Assembly: GCA_018242425.1 (NCBI GenBank)
Contig: JAFEBX010000005.1
Span: forward strand, 1-64,000
Length of the DNA: 64,000 bases
Reading direction: 5' to 3'
From: Pseudomonadota bacterium
GTDB lineage: Bacteria; Pseudomonadota; Gammaproteobacteria; Xanthomonadales; Xanthomonadaceae
The notes below the pieces were generated by a model. It worked only from the letters and a program-made list of their open reading frames with translations. It ran no database searches and was not told the origin of the DNA. Numbering within the stretch: the first letter of the stretch is position 1; every line of letters begins with the position of its first letter. A program made the translations under genes and the position numbers. Shown one piece after another: positions 56,120 through 64,000 of the stretch.

Positions 56120-56472
56120 AGGCGCTTCTCGCCCATGCCGCGCTCGCACTGGCGATCATGGGCGGGTCGCTGGCCGTCTATGACCGGATGGTGGTCCGGC
56201 CGGGCCAGTTGCTCGGCGTGGTCGATGTCGGCGAGGTCTACCGGCAGAAGGAGGCCCAGTTCACGCTGATCCTGACCCAGGCAGCGTCGGAAGGTGAACG
56301 CGAGAAGGCCTTTGCCCTGGCACGTGCGTTCTCCCAGCGTCTGCCGCTGGCCCTGGAAGAGCTGCCTCGCGATTGCGGCTGCCTGGTGGTGCTGAGGAGC
56401 GCCGTGGCCGGCATGACGCCGCGTACCGTGGACCTGACGGCCCTGCTGCGCCGCAAGGTGGAGGCGCCGTGA
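56116..56472 (+). CDS. trbI: Conjugation protein TrbI (F-type)
   Basis: A 118-residue protein with an N-terminal membrane helix (LLAHAALALAIMGGSLAVYD) and a periplasmic part resembling F-type TrbI (QLLGVVDVGEVYRQKEAQFT). In F, TrbI affects pilus outgrowth and retraction. Its place between traC and the peptidase gene matches F-type gene order. Confidence 0.8.
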   Translation: MKALLAHAALALAIMGGSLAVYDRMVVRPGQLLGVVDVGEVYRQKEAQFTLILTQAASEGEREKAFALARAFSQRLPLALEELPRDCGCLVVLRSAVAGMTPRTVDLTALLRRKVEAP

Positions 56473-56530
56473 GCGCGCCGAGCCGCTCCCAAGCGCTCAT
56501 CCCGGAGCGCACAGCGCGCAGGGTAGTCCA

Positions 56531-57082
56531 ATGAACACGACGCTCTCCCGCTTCGCGGCCCAGTTCGCCGACTTCCTGGGGCACATGCGCCTGCGCTGGG
56601 TTCTCTACGTGCCGGTGTTCGCCGTCTGGGGCTTTGCCTACACGCGCCTGTTCATCGATCCGACCCCGCGGGTGCCGGTGTTGTTCAACTGGACGCCGAG
56701 CCTGCCCTACGTCGTCGCCCTGGTGCAGTACGGATCGCACCCGCTGCAGCGCGGCGACTACATCGTCTTTGCATTCGCCGGCGAGGCGCGCGTCGCCTAT
56801 CCGGGCCTGGACGCTCAGCCGTTCTTCAAGATCGTGCGTGGCCTGCCCGGCGACACGGTGACGGTGTCGGGGCGCACGGTGGCCGTCAACGGCCAGGTCG
56901 TCGGCACCGCCAAGACCCATGCCTTCGACCGACGGCCGCTCGAACCCATTGCGCCCACGGTGATCCCGCCCGGCCACTACTACGTGCAGGGCATGAGCGC
57001 CGACTCCTTCGACTCGCGCTACCGCGCCAGCGGCCTGGTGCGCGCCGAGCAGGTGCTGGGCACGGTCCTGCCGCTGTTCTGA
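56531..57082 (+). CDS. TraF-type S26 signal peptidase of the transfer operon
   Basis: A 183-residue inner-membrane peptidase. One membrane helix (VLYVPVFAVWGFAYTRLF) is followed by the S26 boxes: Ser in LVQYGSHPLQRGDYIVFAF, Lys in PFFKIVRGLPGDTVTV, and GHYYVQGMSADSFDSRY. TraF-type peptidases process the conjugative pilin or other exported transfer proteins. About 58 bases separate it from trbI, the largest gap within this part of the operon. Confidence 0.9.
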   Translation: MNTTLSRFAAQFADFLGHMRLRWVLYVPVFAVWGFAYTRLFIDPTPRVPVLFNWTPSLPYVVALVQYGSHPLQRGDYIVFAFAGEARVAYPGLDAQPFFKIVRGLPGDTVTVSGRTVAVNGQVVGTAKTHAFDRRPLEPIAPTVIPPGHYYVQGMSADSFDSRYRASGLVRAEQVLGTVLPLF

Positions 57083-57091
57083 GGCAGCGTG

Positions 57092-57460
57092 ATGCAGACC
57101 CACAAGATGTGCAATGCAGCCTGGGCGCTAACCAGCGGCATGGTGATCGCAGTGGCGTCGGCCAGCGCGGCGCCTGCCAGCGCGCCGCCCATCGCGGCCG
57201 ACGACATGCCGATGGCCGACTACCTGGGATTGCTGGCCCGGATCGCGCCTGCCGCCGAGGAAGGCGCCAGGCATTACCTACTTGCCTTCCAGCACCGCTG
57301 CGGCCGACCGCTGGCCACGGCCGATCTGCGGCGGGCAATGTCCGACGGGGACGGCGATCCGGTGCTGATGGCGATGATCCGGGCGAGCCATCTGCGCGAC
57401 ACGGCCGCGCTGACCCGGCTTGGCCCAAGTGTGGCCTGTGAACGGCGGGCTGCGCGATGA
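57092..57460 (+). CDS. Small exported hypothetical protein in the transfer operon
   Basis: A 122-residue protein with a signal peptide (LTSGMVIAVASASAAPASA) and a helical mature part with two Cys (YLLAFQHRCGRPLATADLRR, GPSVACERR) that could be joined by a disulfide. I do not recognise a family. The start is ATG at 57092 (GTG at 57089 adjacent). Its stop overlaps the traW start by four bases. Confidence 0.7.
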   Translation: MQTHKMCNAAWALTSGMVIAVASASAAPASAPPIAADDMPMADYLGLLARIAPAAEEGARHYLLAFQHRCGRPLATADLRRAMSDGDGDPVLMAMIRASHLRDTAALTRLGPSVACERRAAR

Positions 57461-58086
57461 AGCAGATGATCGGCTGCTGCATCGCCCTGGGCCTGGCCTG
57501 GCCCACGATCGGCGTGCGCGCCGCAGACCTCGGCACGCTGGGCCCGACCTACGACATCACCGAACCCCACCTGCTGAGCTTCATCGAACAGCGGCTGCGC
57601 GACAAGGAACGCAGCGGCGAGCTGCAGCGCCTGGTGCAGCAGGCGCAGGCCCGCGGCGTCGAATCGGTCCAGCGTCCGGCACCGGTGGCCGGCCTGCGCA
57701 CCACCCGGACCGAGCGCACCTTCTACGTCGATCCGAGCTTCACGCTCGAGCGCAACATCGTCGACGGCCAGGGCCGACTGCTGTTCCCGGCCGGCACGCG
57801 CAAGAACCCGCTCGAGGTGGTGTCGCTGTCGAAGCGGCTGCTGTTCTTCGACGCGCGGGACCGCCGGCAGGTGGCGCAGGCCCGTGAACTGATCACCCGC
57901 TACGACGGCAAGGTCAAGCCCATCCTCACCGGCGGCTCGTACCTGGAGCTGATGAAGGCCTGGCGCGTGCCGGTGTACTACGACCAGCAGGGCACGCTGA
58001 CACGTCGTTTCGGGATCGAGCAGGTGCCGGCGCTGGTGTCGCAGGAAGGCCTGCGGCTGCGCATCGACGAGGTGGCGCTGCCATGA
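57457..58086 (+). CDS. traW: Conjugation protein TraW
   Basis: A 209-residue periplasmic protein with a signal peptide (MIGCCIALGLAWPTIGVRA). TraW marks are LGTLGPTYDITEPHLLSFIE, RTERTFYVDPSFTLERNI and LLFFDARDRRQVAQA, ending with RFGIEQVPALVSQEGLRLRI. TraW works with TraU and TrbC in F-pilus assembly and mating-pair stabilisation. It overlaps both neighbours by four bases. Confidence 0.93.
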   Translation: MKQMIGCCIALGLAWPTIGVRAADLGTLGPTYDITEPHLLSFIEQRLRDKERSGELQRLVQQAQARGVESVQRPAPVAGLRTTRTERTFYVDPSFTLERNIVDGQGRLLFPAGTRKNPLEVVSLSKRLLFFDARDRRQVAQARELITRYDGKVKPILTGGSYLELMKAWRVPVYYDQQGTLTRRFGIEQVPALVSQEGLRLRIDEVALP

Positions 58087-59105
58087 CGCTCGTGCCGCAC
58101 CTGCGTGCCGCCGTGCTGCTGCTGGGCCTGTGCCTCGCAGCGTCGGCGGCGCGCGCCGCCGACAGCTTGACCTGCACCGGACGCTTCCCCAACCCGATCA
58201 CCGAGATCTGCTGGAGCTGCATCCTGCCGATCAGCATCGGCAGCACGTCGATTGCCAACATCGGCGGCCAGGAGGACATCGCCAACCCCTCCAGCCCGGT
58301 GTGCAGTTGCGGCGTCAACCCGACGGTCGGGCTGTCCATCGGCTTCTGGGAGCCGGCACGCCATGTGGAGGCCGTGCGCAAGCCCTTCTGCCTGGCCTCG
58401 CTGGGCGGCATCGATCTCGACCCAGGCATCCCGGCGCCGGCGGGCGCACGCTTCACGCGCGCCGAAGGCGATGGTGACGGTGGCAGCTTCTACCAGGCGC
58501 ACTTCTACGTGAATCCGGTCCTGTACTGGCTGGAGGTGGTGACCGACTTCCCCTGCCTGGAGCGCGGCTCCTTCGACCTGGCCTATCTGACCGAAGTCGA
58601 CCCGCTGTGGAACGACGACGAACTGACGCTGATCCTCAACCCCGAGGCCGTGCTCTTCGCCAACCCGGTCGCAGTGGCCGCCTGCGCCGCCGACTGCGTG
58701 GCCGCGACCGCGGGTTTCGGCTTCGCCGAGATGTTCTGGTGCGCCGGCTGCCAGGGCGGCATCTATCCGCTCGACGGCCACGTGCCGTACCACATGGGCG
58801 GCGTGCGCACCGCCGCGCTGCTCGCCCAGCGCCTGACCGCCAAGATGCACCGCGAACTGCTGGCCTGGGGCTGGCATGGCAGGGCGGGCCTCTGCGGCCC
58901 GTACTTCCTGCCGGCCATGGACAAGACCGCCTACAAGACGCAGCTTACCTACCCTGTCGCCAACACCGTGAAGGATGCCGGGCGCTGCTGCCAGCCTTTC
59001 GGCCGCAGCACGATCGTCTGGGGCGCCGGCAAGGAGTACCCGGTGCGCGGCGAGGACTTCGCCTTCATGTTGTTCCGCAAGAGGAACTGCTGTGTGGGCT
59101 ACTGA
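58083..59105 (+). CDS. traU: Conjugation protein TraU
   Basis: A 340-residue exported Cys-rich protein. The signal peptide (AVLLLGLCLAASAARA) is followed by CTGRFPNPITEICWSCILPI and ISIGSTSIANIGGQEDI, hallmarks of TraU. At least a dozen Cys lie in the mature part, which explains the disulfide isomerase in the operon. TraU is needed for DNA transfer and mating-pair formation. Confidence 0.95.
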   Translation: MTLVPHLRAAVLLLGLCLAASAARAADSLTCTGRFPNPITEICWSCILPISIGSTSIANIGGQEDIANPSSPVCSCGVNPTVGLSIGFWEPARHVEAVRKPFCLASLGGIDLDPGIPAPAGARFTRAEGDGDGGSFYQAHFYVNPVLYWLEVVTDFPCLERGSFDLAYLTEVDPLWNDDELTLILNPEAVLFANPVAVAACAADCVAATAGFGFAEMFWCAGCQGGIYPLDGHVPYHMGGVRTAALLAQRLTAKMHRELLAWGWHGRAGLCGPYFLPAMDKTAYKTQLTYPVANTVKDAGRCCQPFGRSTIVWGAGKEYPVRGEDFAFMLFRKRNCCVGY

Positions 59106-59838
59106 TCCCTGGCGCCGACACCGGCGGCTGGCCGCGGCGGTGCTGGCAGCCGGCGGCGCAGGGCTGTTCGGCTGCAGCGCCCTCGCCCAGGTCGCCCCGG
59201 TCACCCCGGTCACGCCCCAGGTGAGCGACGCGGACATCGAGCGCGCGCGCCACCAGCACCGCATGCCCACCGACGCGGAACTGGCCCGCATCCCGGTGCC
59301 GGCCGCGCCACGCATCGACGCCCTGCCCCAGCCGGCGACGGTCAAACCCATCGACCTCGAGGCGCTTTCGAAGGGCTTCGAGGCCCAGGTTGGCCAGAGC
59401 GGCCTCGGCGGCAGCGCCGGACCAAAGCTGCTGGTCTTCGTCAGCTTTGCCATGCCCGAGGCCACGATGGCGCGGCTGCTGGACCAGGCGGCCCGCGCCC
59501 GGGCGACGCTGGTGCTGCGCGGCCTGGTCAACGGCTCGCTGCGCGACACGGTCGAACGTTTGCAGCGCCTGATCGGCGAGCGCCAGGTGTCGGTGCAGAT
59601 CGACCCGCAGGCCTTCGACCGCTTCTCCGTCGTGCGCACACCGTCGTTCGTGCTGGCGCGCAACGCTGCGGCCACGTTGCCCTGTGGCGCCGGCATGTGC
59701 GTGGCGAGCGATCAGTACGTGCGGGCGGCGGGTGACGTCAGCCTCGACTATGCCCTGCGATTCTTCCAGCGCTCGGCACCGCGCATGGCGCGCGACGCGG
59801 CGACCTTCCTGCAGCGGCTGCAGGAGACGCCACGATGA
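59092..59838 (+). CDS. trbC: Conjugation protein TrbC (F-type)
   Basis: A 248-residue exported protein. The start is GTG at 59092, inside the end of traU, with GAGG before it. A basic signal region (RLAAAVLAAGGAGLFGCSAL) is followed by a thioredoxin-like domain without active-site Cys pair (KLLVFVSFAMPEATMARLLD), the mark of F-type TrbC. TrbC supports pilus assembly together with TraW. The stop overlaps traN by four bases. Confidence 0.88.
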   Translation: MWATDPWRRHRRLAAAVLAAGGAGLFGCSALAQVAPVTPVTPQVSDADIERARHQHRMPTDAELARIPVPAAPRIDALPQPATVKPIDLEALSKGFEAQVGQSGLGGSAGPKLLVFVSFAMPEATMARLLDQAARARATLVLRGLVNGSLRDTVERLQRLIGERQVSVQIDPQAFDRFSVVRTPSFVLARNAAATLPCGAGMCVASDQYVRAAGDVSLDYALRFFQRSAPRMARDAATFLQRLQETPR

Positions 59839-62204
59839 TCCTGCGCAGGGCCATCACAGGGTTCACTCTGGTCTGTTTCTTGACGACGCAGACGGCGAGC
59901 CTGGCCGGACCGCACGACGAAGGCATCGCCGCCGGGCAGGCAGCGAATCCGGTCGCGCGTGGTTACGTCACGACGCCCGGCGCCAGTGCCGTGGTGCCCG
60001 GCTACACCACCACGCCGCCGCAGCGCGCGCTGTACCGGCAGCCCAATCTTGCTGCCCAGGGCAACGCCCGCCTGGCGCTGTGCGCGACGCTGCCGAACGA
60101 CCCGAACTGTCAGGCGCAGCGCGGCGCGCTGGATTCGGCGAACACCCCCCGGCCGGCCGTCTTTGCCGACGATCCCGCCGTGGCGGCCGCACGCGAGATC
60201 GGCCGCAGCCCCTCCAGCGTGCTCGGCGGCCTGGCGGCGTACTACAGCGGCTGCACCACGACCATCAGCCACCAGCCCGCCGGCATGCGGACACGGCACT
60301 GCCTGCGGCACGTGGGAGTCGGCAACCACAGCTGTTCCCGATCGCTGACGGTCAGCACCGAGCGCAGCAGCAGTTGCACTCCGGGCGAGTGGTTCGCGCA
60401 CGCCGGGGCGGGTCGCACCGGGATCGATGTGCAATGTCTGCCCGATCAGCCGGTCGCGGCGCAGCGCTTGCGCATCACGCAGGACGGCAGCCCGCTGGCC
60501 TTCTTCAGCGTGAACATGGGCACGCCGGCGGTTTTCCCGGAGCGGGTGGCGACGCTGAACTCCGGTGCCGGAGTGTGGGTGGCGGACCGGGGTTGTGCCG
60601 GCGATGCGTGCAGCCTGACGGCGATGATCGCAGCCGACTCCGTCGACGAGTGCACCGGCACCCATGACTCGGGCTTCACCTGCACGAGTGTGCCGCCCTT
60701 CCTCAGGACCTACGCGGCCTGTCGTGCCGGCACGCAAAGCGGCGACCGGATCCAGGACGCCGTGTGTCACATCGACACCGGCTGCATCACGACGACACTG
60801 GATGGCACGCGCTGCTATGCGCCGGCCAGCGCCAGGACGCCCTATACCGGCTTCGACATCACGCGAACGCTGGCGGGCTTCTACTGGCATCTCGACAGCG
60901 AACGGGCGGTGTCCGGCTGGGCGCCCAATCCGGCTTTCGGAGCGATCCCGACGATGCGGCTGGCCTACACGCGGCCGAGCACGACGGTCACCACCACCGA
61001 CCAGTGGTCGGATCAATGCCCTGCCCTGGCCGCGGGAGGACGCTGCGCCCCCGGCACGCCCGCCGTGTGCACCGACGGCCCCGCCACGAAGGAGATCGAC
61101 GGCGTTTCGGTGTCGCGCGACTGCTGGCAGTACACGAGCACGATGAGTTGCAGCGGCGGAAAGCCGGCAGATTCGTGTGCACCGCTCGTGGCAGCCGGCT
61201 GCACGCCGCAGAGTTCGGTGTGCCGCCAAGCCAATGCGGTGACCGGTGCCTGCGAGGTCTTCGCGGACGGCTACAGCTGCCCCGTGCCGGCCGAGACGGT
61301 CACGACGGCCGGCAACTGCCCGTCCAACGTGTTCTGCCTGGGCGGCAACTGCTTCGACATCAGCGCACCTAACGACCCCGACTTCGCGCGCAGCATGTCG
61401 ATGCTGGAGGCGGCGCGCGAGGCCGGGGTCTACCTCGACACCGACCGCATGCAGGTCTTCAAGGGCGAGGACAACCGCTGCCGCGACCGGCTGCTGAAGA
61501 ACTGCTGCTACGCCGATGGCGCAGGCACCGGCATGAGCAACCAGAGCCTGTTCGGCAGCGGCTCGAGGCTGGTCTACGACGTGCTGATGAACGCCTCGAA
61601 CCGCGAGTTCCTGGTGCAGGGCATGTCGGCCATGCTCAGCGGCGCCGGGTTCAGCGGGAGTTTCACGAGCTACGGAATCACGGTGGCGGTGAACGGCACC
61701 GCGCTGCCGGCCGGATCCGCCGTGCTCTACGCCGGCGACAGCCTCGTGCTGGCCTTCGACCCGTGGTCGCTGGCCATTGCAGTGGTCATCTACATCGCCG
61801 TGTCGATGCTGTCGTGCAACGAGGAGGAGGGCAAACTGGCGATGAAGGAAGGCGCGCGCTTGTGCCGCACGATCGGCAGCTGGTGTTCGTCGTGCATCCG
61901 CATCTTCGGTCGATGCGTGTCGTGCATCGAGCACACCACCTCGAAGTGCTGCTTCAACTCGGTGCTCGCGCGCATCGTCAACGAGCAGGGCCGCCTGCAG
62001 GTCGGCAAGGGCTGGGGCGGCGCCCAGAACCCGGACTGCTCCGGCTTCAGCGTCGCGCAGTTGCAGCGCCTGGATTTTGCGGCGATGGACCTGACGGAGT
62101 TCTATGTCTCGCTGGTTCCGATGCTGCCCGACCTCCGGTCCCTGCAGGCCCAGGGCACCAGCCGGATACCGACCTGCTACTACGGCCAGGGCAGATGCCG
62201 ATGA
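59835..62204 (+). CDS. traN: Conjugation mating-pair stabilisation protein TraN
   Basis: A 789-residue Cys-rich outer-membrane protein. The signal peptide (GFTLVCFLTTQTASLA) is followed by an N-terminal part with GLAAYYSGCTTTI, a long central region that varies between elements, and the conserved C-terminal part with KGEDNRCRDRLLKNCCYADG, GSWCSSCIRIFGRCVSC and TTSKCCFNSVLARIVNEQGR. TraN contacts the recipient cell surface, and its central region often sets receptor choice. The last bases overlap the next gene by four. Confidence 0.93.
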   Translation: MILRRAITGFTLVCFLTTQTASLAGPHDEGIAAGQAANPVARGYVTTPGASAVVPGYTTTPPQRALYRQPNLAAQGNARLALCATLPNDPNCQAQRGALDSANTPRPAVFADDPAVAAAREIGRSPSSVLGGLAAYYSGCTTTISHQPAGMRTRHCLRHVGVGNHSCSRSLTVSTERSSSCTPGEWFAHAGAGRTGIDVQCLPDQPVAAQRLRITQDGSPLAFFSVNMGTPAVFPERVATLNSGAGVWVADRGCAGDACSLTAMIAADSVDECTGTHDSGFTCTSVPPFLRTYAACRAGTQSGDRIQDAVCHIDTGCITTTLDGTRCYAPASARTPYTGFDITRTLAGFYWHLDSERAVSGWAPNPAFGAIPTMRLAYTRPSTTVTTTDQWSDQCPALAAGGRCAPGTPAVCTDGPATKEIDGVSVSRDCWQYTSTMSCSGGKPADSCAPLVAAGCTPQSSVCRQANAVTGACEVFADGYSCPVPAETVTTAGNCPSNVFCLGGNCFDISAPNDPDFARSMSMLEAAREAGVYLDTDRMQVFKGEDNRCRDRLLKNCCYADGAGTGMSNQSLFGSGSRLVYDVLMNASNREFLVQGMSAMLSGAGFSGSFTSYGITVAVNGTALPAGSAVLYAGDSLVLAFDPWSLAIAVVIYIAVSMLSCNEEEGKLAMKEGARLCRTIGSWCSSCIRIFGRCVSCIEHTTSKCCFNSVLARIVNEQGRLQVGKGWGGAQNPDCSGFSVAQLQRLDFAAMDLTEFYVSLVPMLPDLRSLQAQGTSRIPTCYYGQGRCR

Positions 62205-62575
62205 AGCCCTGGCCGGTGCTCATGACGACGATGGCCTTTTGCGCGATCACCATGGCGCACGCGCAGGAGCGCATCGCCGTGCACAACGCCCGGCCGCTGC
62301 TGATCGCCGCCATCGATTCGCCCAGCGGCCAGGCCCACGGCATCCTGGTAGGTGACATCGCCGAGGCGATCACGCAGCGCTTCAAGGGCACGACACCGAT
62401 CCACATCGACGTGAGCACCGAGCGGCGCTATGCGCAGCCAGGGTGCAGCCGCCTCAAGGTGCGCTTCTGGCAGGACGGTGTGCAGTTGCCGGGCGTGCCG
62501 GTACCGCGCCGCCAGACCATCGATTTCGGGGTCGACTACTGCCGCGACGGCCAGCCGCCCAGGTCGCTGTTGTGA
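62201..62575 (+). CDS. Small exported hypothetical protein between traN and traF
   Basis: A 124-residue protein with a signal peptide (VLMTTMAFCAITMAHAQ) and a compact mature domain with two Cys (QPGCSRLKVRFWQDG, FGVDYCRDG). I recognise no family. Its translation is coupled to traN by an ATGA overlap. Confidence 0.7.
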   Translation: MKPWPVLMTTMAFCAITMAHAQERIAVHNARPLLIAAIDSPSGQAHGILVGDIAEAITQRFKGTTPIHIDVSTERRYAQPGCSRLKVRFWQDGVQLPGVPVPRRQTIDFGVDYCRDGQPPRSLL

Positions 62576-62585
62576 GCGAGCAGCG

Positions 62586-63422
62586 ATGAAGACGATTCCC
62601 GTCTGCCTATCGCTGCTGCTGACCGCCGCGTCGGTGGCGGCGACCGAGGCACAGGACACGGCACCCCACTATTGGTCCGACACCTGGCGCGGCTGGCACT
62701 TTTACGAGGAACACGAGCCTCAGCCGACGGCCGAGCGCAACACTCGCCCATCGCCGCCACCCAGGCCGACACCGGTCCCATTCAGGCCTGCAGAGATCCT
62801 CGAGTTCGAGCGGCTGCAGAAGGCCGTGGAGGAGACCCGCCACATCGCCATCATGCGGCCGACCGAGGCCAACGTGCGGCGCTACATGGAGCTCGAAGCC
62901 AGCGTGGTGGCGCGTGCGTCGACATTCGCCGACATGGCCCAGCGCATCGCCTGGGCCACCCCAGAACTCGATCCGACGCTGCAGGGGCGCCCGGTCAACG
63001 CCAAGGCACTGGAGGTTTTCGAGCAGGTGCAGTTGGCGCAGCGCAGCGCATCGATCGGCGCACTCGGTCGCGACCACGTGCTGTTCTTCTTCTTCCGCGG
63101 CGACTGCCCCTATTGCCATGCCTTCGCGCCGACGCTGCAGGCCTTCCAGGCCCGGCACGGCATCCGCGTGGTGGCCATCAGCGTCGACGGCGGTGCCATG
63201 CCCGGCTTTGCGGACGCGCGCCGCGACAACGGCATTGCCAACACGCTGAAGGTGAACCAGGTGCCGGCCGTCTACCTGGCACAGCCCTTCACCGGAGTGA
63301 TCACGCCGATCGGCTTCGGCGTGCTGTCCGAGTCGCAGTTGGTGGAGCGCATCGCAATCGTCTCGGCCGGCCCGTCACCGGCCGCGTCACCGCTCGTCGC
63401 CCGGCACGCCGTGGCGCCTTGA
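62586..63422 (+). CDS. traF: Conjugation protein TraF (thioredoxin-like, CPYC)
   Basis: A 278-residue periplasmic protein. After a signal peptide (VCLSLLLTAASVAATEA) comes the TraF pattern HYWSDTWRGWHFYEEHEP. The C-terminal domain is thioredoxin-like with FFFFRGDCPYCHAFAPTLQA and the cis-Pro segment LKVNQVPAVYLAQP. TraF of the F plasmid lacks the CxxC pair, while here it is present, so this protein may be redox-active like DsbC or TrbB. It follows the small gene by 10 bases. Confidence 0.9.
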   Translation: MKTIPVCLSLLLTAASVAATEAQDTAPHYWSDTWRGWHFYEEHEPQPTAERNTRPSPPPRPTPVPFRPAEILEFERLQKAVEETRHIAIMRPTEANVRRYMELEASVVARASTFADMAQRIAWATPELDPTLQGRPVNAKALEVFEQVQLAQRSASIGALGRDHVLFFFFRGDCPYCHAFAPTLQAFQARHGIRVVAISVDGGAMPGFADARRDNGIANTLKVNQVPAVYLAQPFTGVITPIGFGVLSESQLVERIAIVSAGPSPAASPLVARHAVAP

Positions 63423-63441
63423 CTGGCAAGGGAGCCTGCCC

Positions 63442-64000
63442 ATGAATTCGAAGACTTTGCAACGTGCGGCCCGACGCACCGTGGCCACCCTGGCAGCCGC
63501 GGCCCTGGCGCTGTCGCCCATCCCCATGCAGGCCGGCGACCTGAATGCCGAAGTGAACAACATGTTCAACAGCCTCGGCGCGATCGGCAACTACACGCAG
63601 CCTGGGGCGTTCCGCGGCCAGGCCTTCAACACCTACGCGGGCGGCAACCTGTTCATGCGTGCGCCGAACAAGGTGTACCAGCTGGCCGCGGTGCAGTTTC
63701 CGAACGCCAAGGCGGGATGCGGTGGCATCGACGTGTTCGGCGGCTCGTTCTCGCACATCTCGGCGGCCGAGTTCAAGAACATGCTGCGCAACATCACGGC
63801 CGCGCTTCCCGGAATCGCCTTCCAGCTCGCTCTCGAATCGGTCTCGCCGCTGCTGGGCGGGCTGACCAAATGGGCCAAGGGCCTGGAGACCTGGATCAAC
63901 AACGCTCGCATCAACTCCTGCGAGACCGCCAAGGCCATCGTCAGCACGGGGGCGGAGGCGCTGGGCTACGGTTCGCAGGAAGCCTGCGCCGACCTGGCCG
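63442..64000 (+). CDS. traH: Conjugation protein TraH, partial
   Basis: The first 186 residues of TraH; the gene runs off the right edge. A signal peptide (TVATLAAAALALSPIPMQAG) is followed by LNAEVNNMFNSLGAIGNYTQ, GGNLFMRAPNKVYQLAAVQF and GCGGIDVFGGSFSHISAAEF, which are characteristic of TraH. It acts in pilus assembly and is normally followed by traG. Confidence 0.93.
   Translation, partial: MNSKTLQRAARRTVATLAAAALALSPIPMQAGDLNAEVNNMFNSLGAIGNYTQPGAFRGQAFNTYAGGNLFMRAPNKVYQLAAVQFPNAKAGCGGIDVFGGSFSHISAAEFKNMLRNITAALPGIAFQLALESVSPLLGGLTKWAKGLETWINNARINSCETAKAIVSTGAEALGYGSQEACADLA

Noticed and set aside
53201-56149. 982-codon open frame on the minus strand
   Set aside because: Antisense shadow of traC, which has clear Walker motifs; the shadow has no recognisable domain.
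59748-61934. 728-codon open frame on the minus strand
   Set aside because: Antisense shadow of traN; low-complexity Arg/His/Ala-rich sequence.

Overview
This is a high-GC window that reads like a betaproteobacterium of the order Burkholderiales. That placement is an inference from base composition and gene content; no rRNA or tRNA gene is present to confirm it. Much of the window is mobile or recently rearranged DNA: an integrative and conjugative element (ICE) backbone, cargo genes, two insertion sequences and many broken genes.

Layout. 0-5.4 kb: a LysM-like protein, a fragment of a tyrosine integrase, and a leftward chromate operon chrB-chrA-ATP-grasp in which chrA is cut by an in-frame stop, divergent from a metabolite exporter with a His-rich tail. 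5.4-7.8 kb: non-coding DNA and a complete IS1595-family element with a perfect 8-bp target duplication. 7.8-11.9 kb: an outer-membrane transporter and a frameshifted arylsulfatase, divergent from an AraC regulator. 12.2-16.7 kb: a leftward ParM-like operon that includes a split, membrane-anchored Cas4-like nuclease, divergent from an ICE-type integrase. 16.9-33 kb: cargo or chromosomal genes: tRNA 2-selenouridine synthase, a duplicated and decayed ABC-transporter cassette, a nucleotidyltransferase pseudogene, a TPR protein, an S9 and an M1 peptidase, an IS91-type element with its own recombinase, and an AlkB-like hydroxylase operon with a LuxR regulator.

34-47 kb: ICE backbone and a defence island. 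Small ICE proteins and RadC are followed by a leftward operon of a recombination-directionality-factor-like protein, an SbcD-like phosphoesterase and an SbcC-like ATPase. Beyond a decayed HtrA-type protease lies a two-gene short prokaryotic Argonaute operon. The Argonaute partner has an N-terminal SMEK-like, nuclease-fold-like domain joined to an APAZ-like C-terminal half. A PD-(D/E)XK protein is divergent from it. This SMEK-APAZ/short-Argonaute pair is the best candidate for an unusual defence system here.

47-64 kb: a tightly packed rightward F-type (MPF-F) type IV secretion operon: lytic transglycosylase, traA, L, E, K, B, a DsbC-like isomerase, traV, traC, trbI, a TraF-type peptidase, traW, U, trbC, traN, a TraF-like thioredoxin and traH, which runs off the window. 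Stop/start overlaps suggest co-translation and assembly of one pilus and mating-pore complex. Relaxase, coupling protein and oriT were not found.
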